Assembly: GCF_034702125.1 (NCBI RefSeq)
Contig: NC_085865.1
Coordinates: 48,834,995 to 48,898,994, forward strand
DNA: 64,000 bases
Direction of reading: 5' to 3'
DNA from: Engraulis encrasicolus
Lineage: Eukaryota; Chordata; Actinopteri; Clupeiformes; Engraulidae
This document shows, piece by piece, positions 14,540 through 64,000 of this stretch. The notes under the pieces were generated by a model, which did not search any database, was not told the DNA's origin, and was given only the letters and a program-made list of their open reading frames with translations. Both the position numbers and the translations under genes were made by a program. How positions within the stretch are numbered: the first letter of the stretch is position 1; each line of letters starts with the position of its first letter.

Positions 14540-14760
14540 AGAGCGGGGGGCAATCGCTATTCCGACATAGCGCTATTCCGACATGCCGCTATTCCGACAC
14601 TTTTCATCCCCAGGGTTAGGGTTAGGGTTAAGGTTAGGGATGTCGGAATAGCGGCATGTAGGAATAGCGGCGGATGGTGGAAAACGTGTCGGTATTCCGA
14701 CAATAGACATTAACGTCGGAATAGCGACATGTCGGAATAGCGCCACGTAACCCACTAGAG
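14540..14760. repeat. Cluster of direct and inverted gtcggaatagcg motifs
   Basis: The motif cgctattccgacat and its inverse tgtcggaatagcg occur about eight times around a central stretch of ggttag repeats (14612-14640). Confidence 0.85.
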
Positions 14761-15194
14761 CGCGATTAAGGCAATGATGCACTAGTTCAGCAGTTGAGTG
14801 AAGAAACAGGTGGTTTTATCATTTGTAGCCTCAACCAGTAGCATACGGAGGCATTTCATGACGGACATCCTTCGCTCGACAATGCAAATTGGACAGGCCA
14901 CATTTTTGCAGACCCTGTCGCGATAGCGTGGCACTGTAATGAAAGGCGTAGGAACACATTCGGAGCAATTCGACTTCGGCACATTGATATCTTCACTCCT
15001 AGTCCTCTCGGACAAAGGGAGAGGGGGAGGGGGAAACGGGGGGACTAAGATTGAAGATATCAATGGGTCGGAGTCAAAGTGCTACGAATGTGTTACTACG
15101 CCTTTCATTACAGTGCCATATCTTAATCTAGGTAGGAAATTGCCCATTTCATTTTGTGCAACTACTTCTGTATTGGTTAACTAGTCATGCAAGG

Positions 15195-15562
15195 ATGGTT
15201 TTTTTTTTTTTTTTTTAGGGGCTTTTATGCCTTTATTTTGACAGGACAGTTGAAGATGGTGACAGGAAGCGAATGGGACAGAGAGACAGGGGAGGATCGG
15301 GAAATGACCCCGGCCGGACTCGAACCGGGGTCCCCGTGGGTGGGCATGCAAGCCCAAATGTGGGGGGCTTAGCGCGCTGCGCCACAGCGCCCCCAGGATG
15401 GTTTTTTTCGACTTTATTTGATAGGACAGTCTGAGAGGTGGACAGGAAGCGAATTGGAAAAGATACGGGGAGGGGATGGCAAAGGACGCGGGCCGGGAAT
15501 CGAACCCGGGTCAGCCGTATTGGAAGGCGAGTGCCCTACCGGTTGGTCACGGTAGGGCCCAT
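15195..15562 (-). mobile_element. Two adjacent tRNA-derived SINE copies of a second family
   Basis: Both are in minus orientation. tRNA-like heads with B-box-like sequence are at 15305-15395 and 15485-15560; bodies contain ttatttgataggacagtc and gacaggaagcgaat. Relatives: 17783-17937, 40310-40475, about 43603-43725 and 46169-46345. They are not functional tRNAs. Confidence 0.8.
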
Positions 15563-16611
<1,049 letters not shown>

Positions 16612-17026
16612 AGTCAATTCACGTTAAATCAGACACTTTGGGACCCGACCGACAGATTTCAATCATACTTGCTGTACTCATACTCAACTCATCCTTTGTC
16701 CTCCTTGCCACCAAGAAATTCCTTCAAAACTATTTTTCTGTTCAACTTTTAAATAATCAATATGTGGTAGAGTGTATGAAACAGTTTAGGCATGACTCTT
16801 CCATGCAAGTCACCATTGTTGTCCAAAACAACAATCGCTTCTGTGAACACACTTCTGTGAAATCTGGGAAAACACTGCCAGGTGGTGATGTTGATTTGCC
16901 CACTTCAGTTCATCCCAAGATGAAAAGCTCCCCATAACAAATAACAGATAGCCAGACCTGTGAATGGAGACCATGGAGCACGTGGAGCCGCCCCAGGTGC
17001 AGCGGTCTTGATTGCCCTGAATTTGG
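16612..17026. other. Unannotated spacer, no recognised repeat
   Basis: Non-repetitive by eye, with an open frame of about 97 codons that has no recognisable protein features. No splice-consistent esam exon was found here. Confidence 0.35.
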
Positions 17027-17097
17027 ACACACACGCAGACACTCACACACACACATACACACGCACACACACGTATGCACCCGCACCCACACACACG

Positions 17098-17164
<67 letters not shown>
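17027..17164 (+). repeat. (AC)n microsatellite
   Basis: Imperfect then pure AC tract. Confidence 0.95.
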
Positions 17165-17167
<3 letters not shown>

Positions 17168-17423
17168 GCGTCTAGTAACCAGATTAGGGGGAGAAGTACA
17201 GGTCACACCTGCCCTGGGCCAGCTGTGTTGGCCAGCAATCGTCAAACACAATTGATTAGAAGTGAAGTTATGATGATAATGATTAGGTTGCTATTGGTGC
17301 TAAAGCCTCAGCAGGCTTAGGGGGCCACAGAGCAGAGCCAGTCTAATGTGGTAATCCTCAACAACACCTACTCAGGTACTCACTCACCCTGACCCAGGTC
17401 ATATCCCTATTATATATCACCTC

Positions 17424-17426
<3 letters not shown>

Positions 17427-17520
<94 letters not shown>

Positions 17521-17580
17521 GCGCGCGTGTGCGTGTGCGTGCGTGTACATGTACGTGCGTGTACATGTACGTGCGTGCGT
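17427..17580 (+). repeat. (GT)n microsatellite with GTAC/GTGC tail
   Basis: Pure GT to about 17515 followed by cgtgtacatgta repeats. Confidence 0.95.
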
Positions 17581-17782
17581 TGGCGGTGACGGTGGTGGGG
17601 GATATGGATGGTGAGATGGTGCTAGAAGCACATAAGAAATGTTTAACAAAGTCCCAGGGTGATGGACTAAGTACAAGCCCTAAATAAATAAACCAGTTTA
17701 CTCTAAGTACACGACTACTGGCCGAACCCTCTTCCCTCAGAGGCAGATTATAGATAACATGGAAATCGAATGTTGTGGTCCT

Positions 17783-17937
17783 ACCATGTCTCCAACGGTA
17801 GGGCACTGGGCTGCTATAATGGCGACCTGGGTTCGATTCTAGCCCGGGTTCTTTGCCAACCCTTCCCCATCTCGCTCTCCCCACTCATTTCATGTCACTC
17901 TCTCCCTGTCCTGTCATAAATAAAGTCATAAAAAATG
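17783..17937 (+). mobile_element. tRNA-derived SINE (second family)
   Basis: tRNA-like head (ggtagggcactggg, ggttcgattctagc), body ccccatctcgctctcccc, and tail aaataaagtcataaaaaatg. Confidence 0.8.
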
Positions 17938-18036
17938 CAGTGCGTGTTAGCAATTGCAGCTGTGTGTGTGTTCATGTGTGTGAACCAACCAGATGTCAAA
18001 ATCACACATGATTTTGTGTTTGTTTGTGAGCCTAAT

Positions 18037-18040
<4 letters not shown>

Positions 18041-18104
<64 letters not shown>
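18041..18104 (+). repeat. (GT)n microsatellite
   Basis: About 64 bp of GT. The following 18105-18767 holds no recognisable exon before the first esam exon seen. Confidence 0.95.
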
Positions 18105-18110
<6 letters not shown>

Positions 18111-18767
18111 CGCGCGTTTGTGTGCGTGCGTGTGTGTGTGAGTGAGAAAGAGAGAGAGAGGTGTAGGGAGCAAGCGAGTGTGTGAGAGACAGTGTGTCCA
18201 CATCCGTGTGTGATGTTGATATTAATGTTTTTCGTTTACATATGTTTACTTGCAGGGCTAATCTACTTATCCCTTAAAACACTAATGCACTTTGGTTGGG
18301 AGTACATGTCTGACCGTGCACGAATAGTGCGGGCATGTTTGGGTCTGCTTGTTGATTTAGTTTTTCGCTCACCATATGTTAACGTTCGCTGCTAAGCTGT
18401 TAAGGCTTTGAAGCACTTTGGTTTTAGTTGCTGCTGTTGTATTTTGTATGTCGGTATGCGTGTGGATGGAAGTGAGTGTGTTTCATATCTGGGTTGTGAT
18501 TTTAAACTGCTACCATGTCTGATGTTTAACTTAAGTGTTTGAGTGTGTCTGTTGCCTGATGCTCTTGATTCTATCCATTTCAAATCATCTACATACCAGA
18601 GGGCCGCGGCCCATAGTTTGAGAATCACTGGTGTAGCCTATTACTGAATATGGGTCCAACGGTGGGCCTATTCACTTTGCCGAAAAGACTCAACTACACC
18701 TTCACAACATTGGTGTGGCATTACCAAGAGCCTTACGTAGCGTATTTGTCCTCCTCCATATCCACAG

Positions 18768-33895
<15,128 letters not shown>

Positions 33896-34158
33896 CTACG
33901 ACTGGATTGGTCTGTTCTAGACTGAACTAGAGTTGTACGGACTGGACTCTTTTGCAGGCCGAACTAGACTGTGATTTCGGCACCAAGGGAGCTGGAAAAT
34001 CTGGGCCGGATCTCATCATGACTGATGGGAATCAGGAGCAAGTTGATTTGCTTGCGAACCGACCATGTGCTCTGTGGCAGACCCACAGAAAAGGGACAGG
34101 AGAGAGAGAAGTGGGGGAGGAAAGTGTCGAAACTGAGCTGGATGAACCCTGCTTGAAA

Positions 34159-34167
34159 ACACACACA

Positions 34168-34218
<51 letters not shown>

Positions 34219-34230
34219 ACACACACACAC

Positions 34231-34313
<83 letters not shown>
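34159..34313 (+). repeat. (AC)n microsatellite in esam 3' region
   Basis: AC tract with ACC and ATAA interruptions. Confidence 0.95.
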
Positions 34314-34315
<2 letters not shown>

Positions 34316-34873
34316 CAGGGCTGAGCTCTGAGAAGTATGATCTTCTGTGCTTTGACTTTTTTTTTTTTTTATAACGACTTAAGAATCCAAGTCTGTAGCC
34401 ACTGCATCTGTACAACGAATCTACTTGTCTTTGGCAGGATTATTTCTACAAAACTGTACAGTTACTATTTCATTTCTTTTTTTCTGTTTCATCATGTTCA
34501 ATAGTGTTATACTTTATGACTCTGCTCCAGCCTGGTTCAGCTTTGAAGGGTTTTATTTTTTTTTACCAGGAGTGTATTTTGAAGGTTGTGTTTCCAACAA
34601 GAGTGTGTATTATGAAGGTTGTGGTTCGATCAGGAGTGTGTTACGAAGGCGGTTGTGTTTCCACTGGAGGACTGGCTGCGTCCTGAACGGGTTTGTTTTG
34701 GTTGTTTGTTTGAGGAGCAGGGATGGAAATAAGCATCCGTCCACCTGCCAATGACAGGTGAATTTGTTTAAGGTGAAAATGTTTAAGTTCCACCCATGTT
34801 CAGGAGTGTATTAACCGGAGAAGTGCATTATCCAGAATGTAACTGCAAACTGTAAAGTGCTGTTGCTGTGCTG

Positions 34874-34879
34874 ATTAAA
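34874..34879 (+). terminator. Candidate esam poly(A) signal (ATTAAA)
   Basis: An attaaa hexamer lies about 980 bp after the esam stop, in DNA without further coding signal and before the dispersed repeat that begins at 35070. The 3' end was not otherwise defined, so this is a guess by position and motif. Confidence 0.3.
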
Positions 34880-35069
34880 AAATGTCTTGGAATTAAGAAG
34901 AATTCAAGCCTGTTGAGCCTGTTGTTTTTTACTGATGGTACCTTCTTGGGTGCAGGGGAAATGATAAAACACACACACACACACACACCTGAAATACAAA
35001 AAAAAATCTGTCTATAAAAAGTCAACTGCCCGGCATCTTCCATCAAAAACTGCATGTGTCTCCTCTTTA

Positions 35070-35632
35070 AGCAAAGGCTGCTCGATATTCTGTGGCATAC
35101 TACTGAGGACATTTTACCGATTACCAAATCATGGTTGGATTGATCCCTTTTAATTAGAAAAAAATGTGTATGCACATTAGTGTGCAGAACTCTCCCTACT
35201 GTCATGATGATGTTCCTTAGGCACTACATTAATAGCTACCCTTCCATTGCTAGCGGTACTTCAGCCAGCTTTAACCAGCTCGCTCGATTTCAAGGGATAA
35301 GCAGCCGACAGCCGCCAAGGCATTCAGTCGATGGAATTAATCATCACAGCTGGAGCCAAATAACATGCCCGCATGAAGTCAAGTTGCCACACTCAAGCAT
35401 TTTAAGAAACACTTAAGACCTGTTCACTGGAATAAATGACTTAACAAGCACAGCGACCAATTATCTTCTAGTTAGGGTTTTTTAAAGCAATTTTAAAGCA
35501 ATTTTGTGCTGCAACTTCCCAAATCCGAACACTCTACAGTTCATGAAATATGTGCTTTTATGAATGCCAACAATGCGGCGCATCCCAATTTTCCATTTTA
35601 CTTTATTACAATGAAATATATCACCATCACAC
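35070..35632 (+). repeat. ~560-bp dispersed repeat, copy 2
   Basis: Direct copy of 24881-25443; it lies between esam and vsig2. Confidence 0.92.
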
Positions 35633-35946
35633 ATAACACAGATTCAGATTCACTCCGAATCACCCACCTCCATCTCTTTGTGAAAGTAACGCTTCCTTTA
35701 GTAATCCTCTCTTATTTAAAGTTTGAGCAAATTATCAAGAAATATCACAGGAGTGGCAACGTTTTTGTCCACCATCCATGATATGTGATTGTGTGTATTT
35801 TAAGTCTCTCATTCACATACACCATCAAGTTCACAGGTGGTTCCATTTCTCCTACTGGCCCTGCCCTTCCTTAGTATTGCAAGACACACACACACACACA
35901 AACAGAGAAAGACAGACACACACACACACGCAAACAGAGAAAGACA

Positions 35947-35983
<37 letters not shown>

Positions 35984-36167
35984 TCTTTTGATATTTCCAG
36001 GCCCTGCCCTCCTCATTGTGCGCTGTGCTGCGCTGCCCAGTGAGATTGAACACCAGAGTGTTTACTATACTACACCTCCAGTACCAGACGGCCTTATCAG
36101 GCATCTGTGTGGACACACACCACACGTACAATCACACAATAATATCACAGTCAGTCACATTAACACC

Positions 36168-49882
<13,715 letters not shown>

Positions 49883-49906
<24 letters not shown>

Positions 49907-50251
49907 TAGCCCTCACTCCCAGCCTGCCAGTCCAGTCCTATGGTGTAGTAGCCCTCACTCTCAGCCTGTCAGTCCAGTCCTATGGTGTAGTAGCCCTCAC
50001 TCCCAGCCTGTCAGTCCAGTCCTATGGTGCAGTAGCCCTCACTCTCAGCCTGTCAGTCCAGTCCTATGGTTTAGTAGCCCTCACTCCCAGCTTGTCAGTC
50101 CAGTCCTATGGTGTAGTGTAGCCCTCACTCCAAGCATGTCAGTCCAGTCCTATGGTGTAGTGTAGCCCTCACTCCCAGCCTGCCAGTCCAGTCCTATGGT
50201 GTAGTAGCCCTCACTCCCAGCTTGTCAGTCCAGTCCTATGGTGTAGTAGAT
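49883..50251 (+). repeat. 42-44 bp tandem repeat spanning the vsig2 stop codon
   Basis: About nine copies of a unit containing cagtccagtcctatggt and agccctcactcccag. The first copy encodes the protein's last residues and the stop. Confidence 0.97.
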
Positions 50252-51723
50252 TACACACTCCAAAGTCTCAGCTCACTGCCTGTGAAGATTCTCATTCATT
50301 AAAGTCAAAAATGTTTAGGTATACATCGACAACTGGACTGGAGCTTGAAAACGTTTTAGCCAACAGGTACACTATCCCAAGATCAATCATTTTTCCCACA
50401 TCAGAATTAGATGTTAATGAAGAGCTGGACCATTTACAAGCTCGACACAGAAGTCCAGTCTCCACTCGAGCTCAACTTTTTTTGACATCTCAGTTCACAG
50501 TGTACTGCCTGTTTTGTATTTGTGTATTTATGTCAGACACCTTCATTTCCCTCGGAATTAATCAAACTTCTCTACTCTGTGCTAAAAAGACAATACAAAG
50601 GAACTGTACATTTTTGTGAAAAACTGTGTTTAGTCATCTGGTGACTACCGTAAGTGCCGTAAGGGAATACAATGTATACAATAGATAAAAAAAGTTTGAT
50701 TTGACAGTATGAAAACTTTGAATGTATTTGCTTAGTTTCAATGTTTTGTAGAGCACCTATACACCTATATGAACGTTTCCCCTCTGACCTTCTGATGTAT
50801 AATACTTAGTTTTTTTTATTATGTTAAAATTCAAAGTAAACTAATCAATAATTGTATCATTTGTCTCCAGCGTGGTTACTAAAGTGTAGATGAGTGTTGC
50901 ATTATATTATCTTCCATGTGGGATTACAAATTGACTTGACAGTAACAAGCATGAAAACACAGAGACGGTTATACAATTTAAAAGAAAAACAACTTGATAT
51001 TTATTAATAATTGAGAGAACAGAACATTGTAAATAAAAATGACAAGGTGTAGATGTTAGAAGACTTGTGAAAGGTGAGGTGAGGCTTATCTTCACAAGCT
51101 TGAGGATAAACACACACACACGTCACACACACACATACAAAGATGGAGTGATAGCCTCCATGCCAACCTGCCTGTGTAGGATCAGAATCCTCAAGGGCAT
51201 TACGAGCGAGAGAGAACAACACTGTGAAACGCATTGGTTGTTTCTGCTTGAGAGAGAGAGAGAGAGAGGAGATTTTACACAGAAACACAGTCTGTGAGGG
51301 CATTACAGCACAGTGCAGTAGCACAGTCATTCGCCTCACTCAAGAGATTTCCTCTGGCCCTTCAGACATTTGACCCGTGTGTTCCAGATGTGTTCAGGTG
51401 CCCTGGCCTGCTGCTGCTGCCGCTGCTGCCTTTGTCTCTGAGCCGCAGCTCTGGGACAAGCCTCCGCACTCTACACTCAGGGCCGCTGACAGCTATGGCT
51501 GGGCCCAGGACAAAGTCATCTGAAACCATGCAATACATGATACAATGCATTGAGAAGCAAATTCTGGGCCACCTCTGTCCCTGGTCCTGGGACAACTGTC
51601 CCCTTTGTCCCCTGCCCCAGTCGGCTTCCCTGTCTGCACTAGGAATACCAGGAATCACAGTGGCAGGACCCTCTTAACGACTCTTACGTAACCTTTATTC
51701 AAGTGGCTCTGGGTACTGTACAT
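50252..51723. other. vsig2 3' flank
   Basis: AT-rich, with no exon recognised. 51480-51600 is a relative of the repeat at 1008-1165. Confidence 0.4.
51032..51037 (+). terminator. Candidate vsig2 poly(A) signal (AATAAA)
   Basis: This is the first canonical AATAAA noted after the vsig2 stop, about 1.1 kb downstream. A variant hexamer near 50297 (attaaa) is an alternative. Motif and position only. Confidence 0.3.
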
Positions 51724-53529
51724 TAGGGTTTAATCCCGGGACCCGGGATTCCCGGGAAATCTGATCAAAACAATTTCCCGTTTCCCGGGAAAGCCATGAC
51801 GGGAAACCGGGAAAAAAAATTAAGTGCGTGTCTATTTGTTGTCCCAGCAACATAAGCAACAGTGCCATCTAGCAGCGGTAACACTTCAGGCTCATTTAAG
51901 CAGCAGCAGTACAGGCCCATTTCAGCAATGTCTGAGGTGCGCGGTTGACGTATTATTTCATCCGCAACCGCTTCTCAGAATTTCTAATCCACCCGCCCTA
52001 ATGTTTTTTCTCCAATTTCCAAAACCGAATCCGCCCGCCATCCACCTATTAGTTTTTAGTATTTAAGATGCCTGAGGCACATAGTCGATCGTCTTTTTCA
52101 AGCAGTGCAGGTAATTTACATCTTGCCAGCCCATGTTTTAAAAAAATCTCTAACTTATAGCGATTCCCAACTTGTCTCCACCCATCGCACAACGTGAAAG
52201 TTGAAACGTGTGGATGCTTTAATGCAGCCTAAATTTTAACAGTTTAAATACATCCAGTCCAAGCAGCACAATCGAAACTATTGGCTATCTAGCTTACAAG
52301 TTTGGATGGTATCCAATAAGACGAGTCAAGTGTCTTGCGAAGAGTGCAGAGAATTACGTCGCGCGTGTGTGTGTGAGCGAGAGAGGGTGAGAGAGGGAGC
52401 GATTCCAAACTTGTCTCCATCCATCGCACAACGTGAAAGTTAACGTGTATGCTTTCATGCAGCCTAAATTGTACCAATTTTGCCTCCTCCCCAAGCAGCA
52501 CAATCGAAACTATTGGCTAACTAGCTTGCACGTTTGGCTGGTCTATCCAACAAGATGAGTCAAGTGACATATGTCTTGCGAAGAGTGCAAGCGTCGCTTT
52601 GTGTGTGAGCGAGAGAACTAGAGAGAGAACGAGAGAGAGGCGCTTCCCAAAATCGCTCTGCAGAAAGGGCAAGGCGATGTCTCCAAATATTAGACAAAAT
52701 GCAGCTTATTTTAGTTAAGTAGATATCAGGAAAGTATTTTGTTTAGTTGCAAAGCCGAGCTGATTGGTTCATATTGCTCTGAAAGACACTGAAGTCTATG
52801 CCTATATTTTAATGGGTTTATTATGCGCGCGAGGTCACCTAACTGACGCCCGGTGCTATTACCAGAGGAAAACGATAGCACTTGGGCAAACGGTAAAGTC
52901 AGTTTAGCCATGCATACCTGCCTATGATGAACCAGTTTTCTTGTTTGAAAAAACACTCTTCCTGGCGCTAAAGCAAACTGCCATTTCTGACTGACCCAGA
53001 TGAAATCCCATGCACGGAACTCCACTATTGAGATGACATCGTATAGGCTATATTTCCCACCGCTTATCACAGTAGCCGACAGTGAAACATTGTTCTCATG
53101 AAGCTGGCGGTAGACGTGTATACTATCCACAGGTGAAGGACAATGTGCCATGATTTGCGCACAACCTCAAACACAATTCCTTAATGGAAAATAGCCAACC
53201 CACTGTTGCATCAAACTTATAGGTGAAAGTCGTGAGCTCCACCAACAATCCACCGTCATTGATAAGCGCTGCATGCTGCGCACAGGCTATCATCTTACAC
53301 TTCATTATTATTGTGTTGGTGGATAGGAGAGCTTTATCTTAATTCCTTTCTCCCAATAATGATACAAACAGTAACAACTTGATACAAAATGCCAGTTTGG
53401 GAGGAACAGTTGAATTATAGGCTCTACATGACTAGATCAAAAAAATTGAAAAAAAAAAAAAAAAACCCAATGGGCCGTCAGATCCCGGGATTTGATTCAT
53501 GCCATTTTCGGGAAAAATATTAAACCCTA
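51724..53529. mobile_element. 1.8-kb hAT-like element between vsig2 and acad8
   Basis: Ends tagggtttaat and ...attaaaccctа-type inverse; the 8-bp duplication ctgtacat is exact at 51716-51723 and 53530-53537. It contains a tandem pair of ~240-bp blocks (about 52155-52395 and 52396-52640). A 141-codon minus-strand frame at 52726-53151 has no recognised domain. Confidence 0.85.
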
Positions 53530-53537
53530 CTGTACAT

Positions 53538-53565
53538 GCCAGTATGACGGTCTCTGTGTCTCTTA

Positions 53566-53597
<32 letters not shown>

Positions 53598-53942
53598 TGT
53601 GTGTGTGTGTGTATGCACGTGTTTAGTCCAGGGCAAAGGCAGATTTCCAATCCCATGGCTGGGGCTTTTATTACATCAGTTCACTACTGCAGGTCACTGG
53701 GAGTTTGCAGGCAGCTGTGCGGTGCTGTGTAGGCTACCACAGCGCCAATGTCCATCGTCATCATCTCCAGACAAGAAAGCAATGTCAAAGTCCAGACAGT
53801 GTCCATGTCCCATTAACAGTGACAACTAAGGTAGTACGTTATTCCTGCTCTTTCGGATTGGTGGGGTGTGTGGAGGGAGGGAGGGAGGGGGTTACTGTTC
53901 ACTGACAGGTGTCCATGTTGACCTTCACAGCAGAGCCAGTGA

Positions 53943-53977
<35 letters not shown>

Positions 53978-55469
53978 GGGAGGGGGTTGGCGTTGCAATA
54001 TTGCAGCATTAAATGAAGACTCTCCATTCATTCAGTTGTTGATCACTGGAAAACCCCACGGATGGTATAAATCTTATCCTTTAGCTTAGCGTAGGGGATT
54101 ATCTGAGGGCGACACGGAGCGAAGGTTTTAGGTAACAATGATGAGTCAGTCTGCTCCGTCTAAGCCTCCCCCCTGCCGAGTAACTAACACAGATCTGAGC
54201 GCCACGACAACCAGTGTCCGCGGAAAACCCAAGGTGGAACGGGATACCATTGGGAGCACATATGGGTCAAGGCTGCCTGCCCTCCATAGATACAGCATGC
54301 ATAGGGCAACACATCATTCCAGGTCCTTTCCTCTGTCCTCGTAACACAAAACACATCATCCCTGATCTTTTTTTTTTTTAATTTAATGTCTTGCAAAAAC
54401 ACAATTCAGATATGATACTTTCGTTTGCCATCAGGATTTTGAATGATGGGTGGAGATCTGCACTTTGATAGCAAAGAAACCTTAATTTCCTCACGAAGGA
54501 GGAGCAACATCGAAACACAAAGTCGGAGTCCTAAGGGAAGGAAAAATAGCTTTGATGATGCTGTGAAAAAACACTGACACCTGTACCAAGATGGTGGTGC
54601 ACTCTGCTGATAGTGTGAAAAGGCAGTGTCCCACTCAGTATCTCATTTCCAATCCTCTCCTTTCAGGTGTAACCTTGTGCGCTTCGCTGACGCGCCGCCC
54701 CTGATAACGATTCCCCAGTGTCAGCCTAGGCAGAGGAGTCTTTGGGGGGGCTCTTCTCCATTAAACATCGGGATTGCAAATGAGAAAATGACCTTTGAAT
54801 TCTGCTTTTGCAAGAAATTGAATAAAATTTCCATCGTCAATGACGTCTTGCCTTGCATCCCGAGGCCACAAGCACAAGGAAAGGACGGGAGGTGAGATAA
54901 TGAAATGGACCCAGTGTGTACCAGGACATGCCCTGTGTTAATGCAAGCCAAAAGGTTGAATGTGACACCTAGTGGTCTAGATCTAAGGCTGTCATCAACA
55001 GTTCCAGAAGGCAACAACATGTATAAGGCATTCAAGAATGACCAAAGCAACAACACAACTACAGATAAAAACAACACAAACAAAAACATATCACAACAAG
55101 CTGGAGTGTTTGTTTTTCTCCTCAAACACACACTATGTAAAAAATGACTACCTGACAGTATTTCAATAATTCCTAAAGCAACCTATACCAACAACGTGAG
55201 CTCTATACCCCACTAAACCTTTACACTCTACTGCTGGAAGAAGACCTACAGTACTCCACACACACAATCTGGGGAGAAGCATCCCAAAACACAAGTACAC
55301 ACTCAGCACAGTAACATTTTCACACACACACCCTCCTATAATTTTCCTCATATGGAGACGTGGAGACGAGCGCACGCACACACACTTTTCCCATCACTTG
55401 AAACTCCTCAAACACGCATTCACTCACACACTCATGGGGTAGCAGCTCTTAATGTCAGTAGTACATGTG

Positions 55470-55500
<31 letters not shown>

Positions 55501-55565
55501 CTACAGCACATGTGTGTGTTGTGTCCGCTCCCTTCGATGAAGGGAGGGCGCTTGTCTGTTCAACA
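53538..55565. other. acad8 3' flank
   Basis: Short GT tracts at 53566-53610, 53945-53975 and 55470-55500, and a decayed MITE near 54670-54900. The acad8 3' UTR must start here, but its end is not visible; tttatt at 53667-53672 is one candidate minus-strand signal. Confidence 0.4.
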
Positions 55566-63368
<7,803 letters not shown>

Positions 63369-63577
63369 CTAGGAAAACACACACAGAGAGACCAGACAGA
63401 ACATCAGAAACTCGCTCATATTCATGAATGTTTTACAACAAAAGGAGAAGAGACCATGCAAATACACACTGGGGTGCATCAAACAGCCATGGAAAATTTA
63501 AACTTGGCAAAATCCCACTCTGCTCTTGCAGTATTGTTCCTTTGCACTACAGTAACTTGCAAATGTTATGAAAAAAG

Positions 63578-63896
63578 TGAAAGTGAAAGCCCATTGGGAA
63601 ACTCCAACTCCCATTGTCATTGTGACACAGCACTCCACAGCACACAAGTGAACATTGCACACTGCACACAACGAAATTGCATTTATGCCTCACCCGTGCA
63701 AGGGGGCAGCCCTCAGTGGCGCCCCATGGGGAGCAGTGCGGTGGGACGGTACCATGCTCAGGGTACCTCAGTCATGGAGGAGGATGGGAAAGAGCACTGG
63801 TTGATTACTCCCCCCACCAACCTGGCGGGTCAGGAGTCGAACCGGCAACCTCTGGGATGCAAGTCTGACGCCCTAACCGCTCACCCATGACTGCCC
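63578..63896 (-). mobile_element. tRNA-derived SINE (first family), minus orientation
   Basis: Full-length-looking copy: tail aactccaactcccattgtc to tRNA-like head with gagtcgaaccggcaac and ctaaccgctcacccatgac. Confidence 0.85.
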
Positions 63897-64000
63897 ATGT
63901 TAAAGGGTGGCACAATAGTCTTGACATTTTTAATTGCAGTGAATGGCCATTTTTTTTCAGCAGAATCAAAACTAGTATGCCCCCAGAACATCAAAAATTG

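Larger units (their letters stand above)
33896..35069 (+). other. esam 3' UTR region and following spacer
   Basis: No exon was found. The segment holds an (AC)n tract at 34159-34313 and T-rich sequence. Short imperfect repeats of the form 'aggagtgtattttgaaggttgtg' type (about 30 bp) occur at 34567-34660. The extent of the transcript is inferred only from position. Confidence 0.4.

Noticed and set aside
14605..14645. Interstitial telomere
   Set aside because: Only a few imperfect ggttag units are present, as part of a palindromic repeat cluster.
15300..15562. tRNA genes
   Set aside because: The tRNA-like stretches carry SINE bodies, recur across the window with mismatches, and lack a clean cloverleaf; they are SINE heads.
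17310..17370. Possible missing esam upstream exon (short frame between ttag and aggtact)
   Set aside because: It would be only about 60 nt and lacks the tryptophan and cysteine expected for the first half of a V domain.
50252..51700. A further gene between vsig2 and acad8
   Set aside because: No splice-consistent exons; the longer frame at 51294-51677 overlaps a dispersed repeat also found at 1008-1165.
52726..53151. 141-codon minus-strand open frame as a gene
   Set aside because: It lies wholly inside a hAT-like element and shows no recognisable domain or splice structure.

Overview
The window is vertebrate nuclear DNA, almost certainly from a teleost fish. It has short coding exons with GT-AG introns, very dense (GT)n/(AC)n microsatellites, tRNA-derived SINEs, hAT-type elements with 8-bp target duplications and an L2/CR1-like LINE. 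There are no bacterial-type operons, no rRNA and no CRISPR array.

Three protein-coding genes can be assembled exon by exon with consistent splice phases. (1) esam (endothelial cell-selective adhesion molecule), + strand: five exons from 18768 to 33895. They cover the second half of the V-type Ig domain, the C2-type Ig domain, the membrane helix and a very long proline-rich tail ending in the conserved ESAM C-terminus. The exons for the signal peptide and first half of the V domain were not found and probably lie upstream of base 1. (2) A CTX-family Ig protein best read as vsig2, + strand: seven exons from 36168 to 49906, apparently complete (324 codons plus stop). ESAM and VSIG2 are also neighbours in the human genome, which supports both names. 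(3) acad8 (isobutyryl-CoA dehydrogenase, valine catabolism), - strand: seven 3' exons from 63368 down to 55566. The 5' half lies beyond the right edge. vsig2 and acad8 converge tail to tail.

Layout: 1-18767 is repeat-rich DNA without a recognisable exon, with several nested transposons. 18768-33895 is esam, with introns full of GT/AC repeats. 33896-36167 holds the esam 3' UTR and a repeat copy. 36168-49906 is vsig2; its sixth intron (43199-47845) carries the LINE remnant and nested MITE-like elements. 49907-55565 is the convergent intergenic region, including a 1.8-kb hAT-like element. 55566-63368 is acad8, and 63369-64000 is an acad8 intron with a SINE.

The most distinctive structure is repeated tandem duplication of exon edges. 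The vsig2 exon-4 3' end together with its splice donor is amplified as a 48-bp unit, leaving five in-frame donors. The vsig2 stop-codon region is amplified as a 42-bp unit. Degenerate copies of two esam exon boundaries sit in its introns. The esam tail itself contains an in-frame 42-bp coding minisatellite. Nothing resembling a new enzymatic or defence system was seen; the novelty is in gene and repeat architecture.
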